DNA of 64,000 nucleotides from JACKFB01 sp041389525 (GTDB lineage Bacteria; Myxococcota_A; UBA9042; PHBI01; JACKFB01), in the NCBI GenBank assembly GCA_041389525.1, contig JAWKRR010000027.1:1-64000 (forward strand). Reading direction: 5' to 3'. The notes under the pieces are model-generated. The model saw only the letters and a program-made list of their open reading frames with translations. It searched no databases and had not been told where the DNA came from. Of the stretch, positions 44,571 to 52,011 are shown in pieces; positions within the stretch are counted from its first letter, which is position 1, and each line of letters starts with the position of its first letter. The position numbers and the translations under genes were made by a program.

Positions 44571-45491
44571 CTAGGTCGGCGCTTGCATGACGCACGCGCC
44601 GTGGAGGTGGACCACCTGGTAGGTGCCCGGGGGGAACAGAGTGTCGCGGTGGCCCTGGCGCCAGAGGTCGCGGGCTCGGGCGTACAGGCGCCGGAAATCG
44701 GCGAGGAGGCCCAGGTGGGCGATCCGCGTCTCCTTGTCCTCGGCGGCGACGCGGGGGTTGAGCGCCGAGCGCGGCCCCGGGACGTCGCCCACGGGGCGGC
44801 TGAAGGGGCTCTGAGACAAGATGGCCGCGACGCCGCGGAAGCGCCGCTTGGCGTGTTTGGCCTGACGGCGGAGCTCCTCCTCCTTCGCTCGAAGGCGGCG
44901 CGTGAGTTCGGTCGCGTACTCGGCGTCGCTGAGGTGGGCGAGGCAGGGCGGCTTCGTGATGTGCAGCGCGATCTCTTTGGGAACTCGCCGTGAGCGGGCG
45001 CCGAAGTAGTGGGACGGGCGGCGGTAGACTCGCGGCGCCTCGATGAGGTCGCCCGGGCGCGTGTGGAAGCCGGGCCAGGCGCTGTGACTGGCGACGAGTC
45101 CAGACGACGTCGCGTTGGCCAAGCAATACACCAACTTGTCCCAGACCGCGCCGCGGTCGAGCAGGACGACGGCCGAGGGCTGCCGTACCGCCCAGACGTT
45201 CTCGGTCCGCCCGCGCACATCGTTGACGCACCGCGCGATGAAGGAGTGCGCGTCTCGGAGGAACACTGGCAGAGTGCCGCGCACGTCGGTCACCACGAGG
45301 TGCCAGTGGTTGCCTAGCGCGACCGAGGCGTGGACGAGGATCCCGTGCCGCGCCGCAGCGAGCGCCAAGCAGTAGCCGATGATCATCGTCATTTCACCCC
45401 GCGCATCGGGCGTCAGCAGGTAGCAGCGCCCCATGCAGCGGCGAGTCAGCAGGTAGGTAGTACCGGGTAGAATGCGGCGGGCCTCGGACAT
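44571..45491 (-). CDS. REP-associated (RAYT/IS200-like) Y1 transposase family protein
   Basis: 306 residues from the ATG at 45491 with GGAGGAG 9-15 nt upstream. The N-terminus has the Y1 transposase fold: the HUH motif in GNHWHLVV (near 80) and a following VWDKLVYCLAN and LVASHSAWPG region typical of RAYT-like proteins from deltaproteobacterial-type genomes. In the helix that normally carries the catalytic tyrosine (after HSFIARCVN) I see no tyrosine, so activity is uncertain. The C-terminal third (about 200-306) is an Arg-rich helical extension. Such proteins mobilise REP hairpins; hairpin repeats occur elsewhere in this window. Confidence 0.75.
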   Translation of the reverse strand: MSEARRILPGTTYLLTRRCMGRCYLLTPDARGEMTMIIGYCLALAAARHGILVHASVALGNHWHLVVTDVRGTLPVFLRDAHSFIARCVNDVRGRTENVWAVRQPSAVVLLDRGAVWDKLVYCLANATSSGLVASHSAWPGFHTRPGDLIEAPRVYRRPSHYFGARSRRVPKEIALHITKPPCLAHLSDAEYATELTRRLRAKEEELRRQAKHAKRRFRGVAAILSQSPFSRPVGDVPGPRSALNPRVAAEDKETRIAHLGLLADFRRLYARARDLWRQGHRDTLFPPGTYQVVHLHGACVMQAPT

Positions 45492-45676
45492 GGTGGTTTC
45501 TCCTCCGGCGGGAGGCGTGGATTCGGCCTCTCCGTGGTCAGCTCTCCTGATGTCGACCCGACGTTGGGCGACATAGAATAAGTGACGAGGAGGGGTGCCA
45601 GCCGTGCGCAACTATTTTCAAACGCGAGTGAAAACAGCGACTTCGGCGAGCCCCCGGTGATGGGTTGGGCAGCCGT

Positions 45677-45697
45677 CCCCCCTGCGTTTGCGGGGGG
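45677..45697. repeat. Strong C6/G6 hairpin
   Basis: CCCCCC-TGCGTTTGC-GGGGGG, 21 nt, lying 72 nt before the nucleoside transporter gene, within the 277-nt gap 45492-45768. Its loop sequence TGCGTTTGC is itself partly symmetric. It may be a repeated element or a regulatory hairpin; nothing else recognised in the gap. Confidence 0.4.
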
Positions 45698-45768
45698 CTA
45701 GGGGCACCTCGCCGACGAGGTCGGGGGCGCCGTAGGCACCTCCTCGCGCGCGTGCTATCAGCGACGGC

Positions 45769-47067
45769 GTGGAACGCATCCTCTCCGCTGCCGGTCTCTG
45801 CGGCCTCGTGCTGGTCGCGTGGCTGCTCTCCACCGACCGCCGCGCCGTCCGCTGGCGTCCCGTGCTCTGGGGCATCGCGCTCCAGCTCGCCCTCGGCGTC
45901 GTCATCCTGCTACCCGACGCCGGCCAGCTCCTCTTCCAAGGCGTCGACACCGGCGTCCGCAAGCTGCTGTCCTTCTCCGAGGCCGGCAGCGACTTCGTCT
46001 TCCAGACCATCCAGCCCCACGACATCACCGTCATCCACGAGGGCGCCCGCGAGACCGTCACCTACATCGGCCACATCTCGCCGCCCGTGAAGACGCTGGC
46101 CTTCTGGATCCTGCCCACCGTCGTCTTCTTCTCAGCCCTCATGGCCCTGCTCTACCACTACGGCCTGATGCAGTGGCTCGTGAAGCTCTTCGCCCGCCTG
46201 ATGCAGCGCACCATGGGCACCAGCGGCGCCGAGAGCCTGTCGGCCGCCGCCAACATCTTCGTCGGCCAGACCGAGGCCCCCCTCGTCATCCGCCCCTTCG
46301 TCGAGACCATGACGCGCTCCGAGCTCAACGCCGTCATGGTCGGCGGCTTCGCGACCATCGCCGGCGGCGTCATGGCGATCTACGTCGGCGTGCTCAGCCA
46401 CATCGAGGGCATCGCCGGCCACCTCGTCACCGCCAGCATCATGAGCGCCCCCGCCGCCCTCGCCATCGCCAAACTCATGGTCCCCGAGACCAGCACCCCC
46501 AAGACCATGGGCCGGACCGAGCTCAGCCTCGAGCGCCTCGACGTCAACGGCATCGACGCCCTCGCCCGCGGCACCCTCGAAGGCCTCACCCTCGCCCTCA
46601 ACATCGGCGCCATGCTCCTCGTCTTCGTCGCCGTCATCGCCATGTTCAACGCCATCATCGGCTTCCTCGGCTCGCTCCTCGGCCTGACCCTCTCGCTCCA
46701 GATCCTCTTCGGCTGGCTCTTCGCTCCCATGGCCATGCTCATGGGCATCCCCTGGGACGAGGCCCGCACCGTCGGCATGCTCCTCGGCGAGAAGCTCGTC
46801 CTCACCGAGCTCATCGCCTTTCTCCACCTGGGCGAGCTCCAATCGACCGCCCAGGCCCTCAGCCCCCGCTCCGCCGTCATCACCTCCTACGCCCTCTGCG
46901 GCTTCGCCAACTTCGCCAGCATCGGCATTCAGATCGGCGGCATCGGCGGCATCGCCCCCTCGCGCCGCCACGACCTCGCCCGCCTCGGCATGCGCGCCAT
47001 GATCGGCGGCACCCTCGCCGCCATGATGACCGGCGCGGTCGCGGGCCTCATGTACACCGATGGGTAA
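45769..47067 (+). CDS. Concentrative nucleoside transporter (NupC/CNT family)
   Basis: 432 residues from the GTG at 45769. Roughly ten hydrophobic segments run through the protein, with the CNT family signature GQTEAPLVIRPF (near 165-175) and EKLVLTELIAF, GFANFASIGIQIGGIG in the C-terminal core. The family imports nucleosides with protons or sodium ions. It is followed after 201 nt (counted to the chosen GTG) by a SAM hydroxide adenosyltransferase gene, whose product is adenosine, so the pair may recycle or salvage adenosine. An inverted repeat at 47107-47184 lies between them. Confidence 0.9.
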   Translation: MERILSAAGLCGLVLVAWLLSTDRRAVRWRPVLWGIALQLALGVVILLPDAGQLLFQGVDTGVRKLLSFSEAGSDFVFQTIQPHDITVIHEGARETVTYIGHISPPVKTLAFWILPTVVFFSALMALLYHYGLMQWLVKLFARLMQRTMGTSGAESLSAAANIFVGQTEAPLVIRPFVETMTRSELNAVMVGGFATIAGGVMAIYVGVLSHIEGIAGHLVTASIMSAPAALAIAKLMVPETSTPKTMGRTELSLERLDVNGIDALARGTLEGLTLALNIGAMLLVFVAVIAMFNAIIGFLGSLLGLTLSLQILFGWLFAPMAMLMGIPWDEARTVGMLLGEKLVLTELIAFLHLGELQSTAQALSPRSAVITSYALCGFANFASIGIQIGGIGGIAPSRRHDLARLGMRAMIGGTLAAMMTGAVAGLMYTDG

Positions 47068-47106
47068 GAGGGTATGGAGGTATTCGGACCGAGCATCGCG
47101 CCAGCG

Positions 47107-47184
47107 ACGTCTTTCAGGGACTTAGGCGCGGAGGGCGCTGGCCCAGCGCAAGAAACCGACGCGCGTAAGTCCCTGAAAAGACGT
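47107..47184. repeat. Long inverted repeat between nupC-like and SAM hydrolase genes
   Basis: Left arm ACGTCTTTCAGGGACTTA (47107-47124) pairs with right arm TAAGTCCCTGAAAAGACGT (47166-47184), differing only by one extra A in the right arm. Pairing extends inward as GGCGCG against CGCGCG with one mismatch, and the loop contains a second short hairpin (GCGCTGG-CCCAGCGC). The arms are AT-richer than the surroundings. It lies in the non-coding leader of the SAM hydroxide adenosyltransferase gene. Confidence 0.7.
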
Positions 47185-47268
47185 AATCCAGCGGGCCGGC
47201 CGGAGAACACCTCGACACCCTCTGAGCGCCCCGCGTCGTCCCCGCCCGGATTCGAGCCCTGCGGCATC

Positions 47269-48081
47269 GTGACGCTGACCACCGATTTCGGCTTCCGCGA
47301 CGGCTACGTCGGCGCGATGCGCGGCATCCTCGCCGCCGCCACCGGCCCCTCCGGCCCCCTCCGCTGCGTCGACATCGCCCACGGCATCGCCCCCCAGGAC
47401 GTGCGCGGAGGTGCTGTGGCCCTCCGGCGCGCCGCCCCCCACTTCCCACCGGGCACCGTCCACCTCGCCGTCGTCGACCCCGGCGTCGGCACCGACCGCG
47501 CGCCCCTGGCCCTGCTCGCGGGCGGCCACGCCTTCGTCGGCCCCGACAACGGCCTCTTCGACTGGGTCACCGGCGCCCTCGGCGGCGCAGACGGCGCCTG
47601 GCGAATCGAAGCCCACCCCTGGCTCCCTGCCTCGCCCGCGCCGACCTTCCACGGTCGCGACATCTTCGCCCCCACCGCCGCCGCCCTCGCCACCGGCCGC
47701 CTCCTCCCCTCCGCCGTCGGCCCGCCGGTCACCCCCCTCGCCCTCGCGCTCCCCGCCGTCCGCGCCCTCGACGACGGCCGCCTCATCGGCGAGGTCGTGT
47801 CCATCGACCACTTCGGCAACCTCGTCACCAACATCGGCCGCTCAGACCTCACTCACCTCGCCCCCCCGGCCGCCTGGCGCGTCGAGATCGCCGGCCGCCC
47901 CGTCCCAGTCGCCGACGCCTACGGCCACGCGCCCCCCGGCCACCTCGTCGCGCTCATCGGCAGCGACGGCTGGCTCGAGATCGCCGTCCGCGACGGGCAC
48001 GCCGCCGAGCGCCTGGAGCTGGACCTGGGCGCCCGCGTCACCGTCCGCTTCGACGAGCCACCGGCACCGCCCGCCAGCTGA
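47269..48081 (+). CDS. SAM hydroxide adenosyltransferase (DUF62 family)
   Basis: 270 residues from the GTG at 47269, where the family start lies (VTLTTDFGFRDGYVGAMRG). Motifs seen: DPGVGT, FVGPDNGLFDWV, HGRDIFAP and IDHFGNLVTNI. The enzyme splits S-adenosylmethionine with hydroxide into adenosine and methionine. A longer open frame starts at 47074, but it would translate the inverted repeat at 47107-47184 and lacks family similarity. It lies convergent to the hydrolase gene, 9 nt apart at the stops. Confidence 0.85.
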   Translation: MTLTTDFGFRDGYVGAMRGILAAATGPSGPLRCVDIAHGIAPQDVRGGAVALRRAAPHFPPGTVHLAVVDPGVGTDRAPLALLAGGHAFVGPDNGLFDWVTGALGGADGAWRIEAHPWLPASPAPTFHGRDIFAPTAAALATGRLLPSAVGPPVTPLALALPAVRALDDGRLIGEVVSIDHFGNLVTNIGRSDLTHLAPPAAWRVEIAGRPVPVADAYGHAPPGHLVALIGSDGWLEIAVRDGHAAERLELDLGARVTVRFDEPPAPPAS

Positions 48082-48090
48082 GCCGGCCGC

Positions 48091-49608
48091 CTACGGGCTC
48101 AGCAGGTCCGCGAAGAGCGCCGCCAGCGCCGTCGCAGCCTCCGGGCTCAGCTCCGACTGATAGGGGCGCGTCGCCTGGACGAAGGGCACCGCACTCTGGC
48201 GCTGCAGCGCGTCGCGGACCGGCTCGGTGATCGCCGGGACCACCGTGCAATGCGGCTGCAGCTCGCACTCGGGGCCGCTCTGGGCTTCGCACGGCCAGTA
48301 GAGCCGCGAGCTGAAGTCGTCGTCGCGCGCCACCACCCGCACGCTCGGCACCGCCAACCCCACCGCCATCGCGCGCTGCGCACCGCCGGAGTGCGAGTTC
48401 ACGCCGATCCGCGTCGGGTCGACCTCCGGGCGCGCCCGCAGGTAGGCCAGCGCGCTCAGCTCCTCGCGCAGCTGCAGGCCGATCAGCGGCATCGCGACCT
48501 GGTCCCACAGGCTCCGCGCGATGGCCGCCTCGCACGACGCCCCGCCGATTCGCGCTTGATACGAGCGGCTGTCGGGCGCGAACACCACCATCCCCGCCCG
48601 CGCCATGTTCGCGCCGGCCTGCTCGAGGAACGACTCGTCGGCGCTGCTGAAGTGGCCGTGCAGCAGCAGCACCCCCGGGAACGGGCCCTCGCCCGCGGGG
48701 ACCGCCAGCAGCCCCGTGCTCGGCCCGAGCTCGGGCACCTCGAAGCGAACGCGCGTCCACAGGTAGCCCTCGCCCTTGGTCCAGCCGCTGAAGGTCTGCG
48801 CCACCACCGTGGACTGCGCCAACCCCGCGAGGGCGAGGTCGGCGCCGCTCTGGCGCAGAAACCAGCTGCGCAGGTGCACGAAGGTCGAGGGGCACACCAG
48901 GTCCGCGGGCGTGCTGGCGGTGAGCAGCGCGGCGAGGGTCTCCGGCCAGGCGGTCGGTGTCGGAACGAGGCGGTGCTCTTCGGCCCACTTGAGGTAGGGC
49001 AGCGCGTTCGGGTGCTCCGCGCAGCTCGTCCCCGGCGCGGTGAGCGCGCTTCGCGGCGTGATCTCCGCCTCGGTCGGCGAGTCCACGACGGCGGGCAGCG
49101 GGACCTCCGGGAGGGCGGCTGGCTTGATGAACTTCCAGGTCACCGGGCACAGACCGAGGGTCGGGTGCGCGAGGCACTTGCCCTTGGTCGAGCAATAGAA
49201 CGTGTCGCTGTTCGGGCAGTTCTGCTGCTCGGGATCGCACTCGGTGGTCGGGACGACCGCGTCGGGTCCCCCGTCGTCGACGGCGTCGCTGAGCGTGTCG
49301 CCGTCGGCTTGGGTGGCATCGCCGGGCTCGGCGTCGGTGTCCTCGCCGTCGGGTTGAGGCGAGTCGTCGGGCTCTTCGAGGTCGGCGGGCTGGATCTCGG
49401 GCTGCAAGTCGGGCGAGCCCGAGTCCCCTGCGTCGGCATCGAACCACAGCCCGAGATCTTGCCTTCCCCCGTCGTCGGACAGGGCGACGTCGCGCCCGTC
49501 GTCGAGGTCCCCATCGGCCGCCGAGCCTTCGCAGGCCGCGAGCCCCAGCGTCGCAGCGAGGAAGGCCGAAACGGCGAGACCCGCAATCCTCGGCCAGGGT
49601 GAAGCCAA
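48091..49608 (-). CDS. Alpha/beta-hydrolase (acetylxylan-esterase-like) lipoprotein
   Basis: 505 residues if it starts at the TTG 49608, which places a lipoprotein signal (LAVSAFLAATLGLAAC) at the N-terminus. A TTG at 49743 that overlaps the upstream stop (TTGA) is the alternative and would add 45 non-signal residues. After the lipid Cys is an Asp/Gly/Pro-rich stalk of about 100 residues, then a Cys-containing segment, then an alpha/beta-hydrolase domain with LLLHGHFSSADESF, a nucleophile elbow VNSHSGGAQRAM (Ser) and a terminal helix. It probably hydrolyses an ester outside the cell; substrate unknown. It is transcribed from the same direction as the membrane protein upstream. Confidence 0.72.
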   Translation of the reverse strand: MASPWPRIAGLAVSAFLAATLGLAACEGSAADGDLDDGRDVALSDDGGRQDLGLWFDADAGDSGSPDLQPEIQPADLEEPDDSPQPDGEDTDAEPGDATQADGDTLSDAVDDGGPDAVVPTTECDPEQQNCPNSDTFYCSTKGKCLAHPTLGLCPVTWKFIKPAALPEVPLPAVVDSPTEAEITPRSALTAPGTSCAEHPNALPYLKWAEEHRLVPTPTAWPETLAALLTASTPADLVCPSTFVHLRSWFLRQSGADLALAGLAQSTVVAQTFSGWTKGEGYLWTRVRFEVPELGPSTGLLAVPAGEGPFPGVLLLHGHFSSADESFLEQAGANMARAGMVVFAPDSRSYQARIGGASCEAAIARSLWDQVAMPLIGLQLREELSALAYLRARPEVDPTRIGVNSHSGGAQRAMAVGLAVPSVRVVARDDDFSSRLYWPCEAQSGPECELQPHCTVVPAITEPVRDALQRQSAVPFVQATRPYQSELSPEAATALAALFADLLSP

Positions 49609-49739
49609 CGCGGAACCGTCCGAAAATTCGCGGCGCCGGAGGTGGGTCCGGCGCCCCGACGAGGGGAAGCTGTCCGGCGGCTCGGCACGTCCGTAGCGGC
49701 CCCCGGGGACTTCAAATTGGTGGCGACCGATCCGTCGAG

Positions 49740-51815
49740 TCAACGGGAATCGCTGGACCCTGCCGCGGCGTGTGCCGGGGGCCGGGGAGCCGTCGCCCGC
49801 GCCAGGGTTCGGGCCTCCAGGGCGAGGCCCACGCCCGCCGCGCGCTGCAGGACGTCGGCCAGGCCGCGCACCGGGATTCGGAGGAGGTGGCAGCGGGTGG
49901 TCGCGACCCAGCCCTGCTCGGCCAGGGAACCGTCAAATAGCGAGTCCAGACCTAGCAAATCGCCGGGTCCGGCGGTCGCGCCGTGGGGGGCCGGGCTGGT
50001 CTCCCGCACCTCACCGCGGCGGACCAGGAAGAGGGTGGGCGGGGCGTGCGGTTCGCTGCGGATGACGCCCTCGGGCCCGACGACCATCGAGTCGGCGCGG
50101 GCGAGCAGGGTCTCGAAGGCGTGGGCGGGGAGGCCGGCGAAGGGCGCGCAGGAGCGCAGGGCGGCGCGGGAGAGCAGGGTCTCGGACAGGGCGCCGCGGG
50201 CCTCGGGGATCTCGCCCAGCAGGCGGTCGACGGCGTCGGCGCCCAGCACGCGGAGGCGGCCGGCGGTCTCGGCGACCACGTCGGCGTCCTCGTCTGCGCC
50301 GAGGGCGCGCATCCGGCCCAAGAAGACGTCGCCCGGGCCGAAGGTGATGGCGGCGGCGCCGGGGCAGACGAGGCGGAAGGTGCCGGCCGCCACCGCGTAG
50401 AGGGCCGGGGCGGCGTCGTGGCCGACGTTCTCGCCCTCGCGGACGACGCGGGTGACGAGGCGCTCGGCCTCGCCACGGCGGCGGGTCTGGGGCAGCACGC
50501 CCAGGGGAGGCATGGAGAGCAGGACGCGGTCGGCCTCCTCATCGGGGACGCTGGGGCGCGGGGCGGAGCTGAGGCCGCGGTGCAGCTCCAGGGCCAAGAG
50601 GACGCGGCGGGTGACGCTGAGGACGCCGAAGACGCAGCCGCCGACGCCCAGGGCGGCCCAGGCGACGAAGGGGATGGCGCCAGCGATGCGGATGGGGAGG
50701 CTCTCGGAGCCGCCGAGGTGGGAGGCCCAGGCAGAGGTGGCGGGGCCGGGCGCTCCGAGGAGGAGGGAGACGGCGATGACCAGCCAGAGGGCGGAGAAGG
50801 CGAGGACGCGGTCGCTTCGGAGCAGGGTGGGGAGGGAGACGCGAGGGCTGCGGCGCATGATGGGGGCGAGGAGGGCGGCGCGGGCTTCGGGGGTGTGGGA
50901 GCAGGGCGCGAGGAGGCGCGCGCCGTCGGCGGTGGGGACGAAGGGGCAGAGCTCGAGGAAGACGACCAGCCAGGGGACCAGGGCGTAGGGGGCGGCGCTG
51001 GCGAAGGCGGGGGGGAGGAGGACCGAGGCGACGCCGAGGACGCCGGCGGAGACGAGGAGGCCGAGGAGGCCGGCGCGGCCGAGGGAGGCGCGCTCGGCGG
51101 GGGGGCGCAGGTGCTCGGCGGGGTCCATGGTGGCGAAGGCGAGGAGGCCGTTTCGGAGGCGGAGGCCGCCGTGGAAGGGGGTGGGGTGGACGTCGTGGGC
51201 TCGCAGCCAGGCGGCGCGGCATGCGGCGCGGCAGAGGCTGGCGAAGAGCGCGCTGCCGTAGAGCGCGAGGACGGCGGCTTCCCAGCTGCCGGCGACCATG
51301 ACGCTGGCGGTGGGGTCGCGGAGCAGGGCGAGCAGGGCGGGGACGCAGAGGAGGGCGGCGATGAGCGCCACGACGGCGAGGACGGTGGGGCGCGTCGCGC
51401 GGCTGGGGAGCGGGGGGGCGGCGCGGCCGAGGCCAGGGACGGGGAGGACGGGGAGGTCGAGCAGCCAGCTGATGCGGACGCGCCCGCCGAGGACGCCCAG
51501 GCGGGGGACGGGATCGGTGAGAAAGCCGGCGGCGGCCAGGGTTTGGTAGAGCTGCACGAGCCCGGCGTAGCTGGTGCGGCCGTGGCGAATCAGCACCTTG
51601 GCGGCGATGGCTTCCATGGTGAGCGAGCCGTCCATGCAGGCCACGGCGGCCATCTCGGTCTGCGAGAGCACGAAGCTCTGGCGCTCCTTCCGGCGAAAGA
51701 GCATGGGGCCCACGACGGATTCGCGGACGTGCACGTCGTCAGCGAGCCGCGGTCGTTCATCGAAGAGTTCGCTCACGCGCGCCTCACACGGATCCTCAAG
51801 TACAGATCGCAGCAT
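49740..51815 (-). CDS. Membrane protein: PqqD-like domain, degenerate M50 core, cNMP-binding domains
   Basis: 691 residues. About 20-100 is a PqqD-like winged-helix domain (the peptide recognition type; FVLSQTEMAAVACMDGS, then TYAGLVQLYQTLAAAGFL-like sequence). About 145-410 holds five to six membrane segments in the arrangement of M50 (site-2-protease-like) proteins, including FVPTADGARLL (near 292-302), which resembles the metal-binding NPLxPLDG site. The HExxH motif expected near 195-205 is not present (the sequence there is CRAACRAAWLRAHD), so this looks like a pseudoprotease. About 450-660 carries two cyclic-nucleotide-binding-like folds (FGPGDVFLG, GPGDLLGLDSL). Its stop overlaps the alternative start of the hydrolase gene. 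Function unknown; the domain mix suggests a peptide-bound membrane sensor. Confidence 0.72.
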   Translation of the reverse strand: MLRSVLEDPCEARVSELFDERPRLADDVHVRESVVGPMLFRRKERQSFVLSQTEMAAVACMDGSLTMEAIAAKVLIRHGRTSYAGLVQLYQTLAAAGFLTDPVPRLGVLGGRVRISWLLDLPVLPVPGLGRAAPPLPSRATRPTVLAVVALIAALLCVPALLALLRDPTASVMVAGSWEAAVLALYGSALFASLCRAACRAAWLRAHDVHPTPFHGGLRLRNGLLAFATMDPAEHLRPPAERASLGRAGLLGLLVSAGVLGVASVLLPPAFASAAPYALVPWLVVFLELCPFVPTADGARLLAPCSHTPEARAALLAPIMRRSPRVSLPTLLRSDRVLAFSALWLVIAVSLLLGAPGPATSAWASHLGGSESLPIRIAGAIPFVAWAALGVGGCVFGVLSVTRRVLLALELHRGLSSAPRPSVPDEEADRVLLSMPPLGVLPQTRRRGEAERLVTRVVREGENVGHDAAPALYAVAAGTFRLVCPGAAAITFGPGDVFLGRMRALGADEDADVVAETAGRLRVLGADAVDRLLGEIPEARGALSETLLSRAALRSCAPFAGLPAHAFETLLARADSMVVGPEGVIRSEPHAPPTLFLVRRGEVRETSPAPHGATAGPGDLLGLDSLFDGSLAEQGWVATTRCHLLRIPVRGLADVLQRAAGVGLALEARTLARATAPRPPAHAAAGSSDSR

Positions 51816-52011
51816 AGCGCGCTGTCCCCGCGAATCCGAAAGGGAGTTGGCGGTGGGTGCTGTGGCGGTGCGGCGGTAGGGCTTGTGCGGCGCGGCGAAA
51901 CGGGCGCGCGGTGTCCCGGGGTGGTGCTTGCCCCTTGGGCGCGAGCCCTCCGTTCTGCTAGAACCCGCCAGCCCGGCGGTAGGTCGCCGGCGTACTTTCG
52001 AGGTCCTGCGT

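Noticed and set aside
47074..47268. An upstream start for the SAM hydroxide adenosyltransferase at 47074
   Set aside because: It would translate the inverted repeat at 47107-47184 and adds 65 residues with no similarity to the family. The family start is at the GTG at 47269.
49609..49743. Start of the esterase-like gene at the TTG at 49743
   Set aside because: The added 45 residues would separate the lipoprotein signal from the N-terminus. The overlap with the upstream stop is suggestive, so it is kept as an alternative only.
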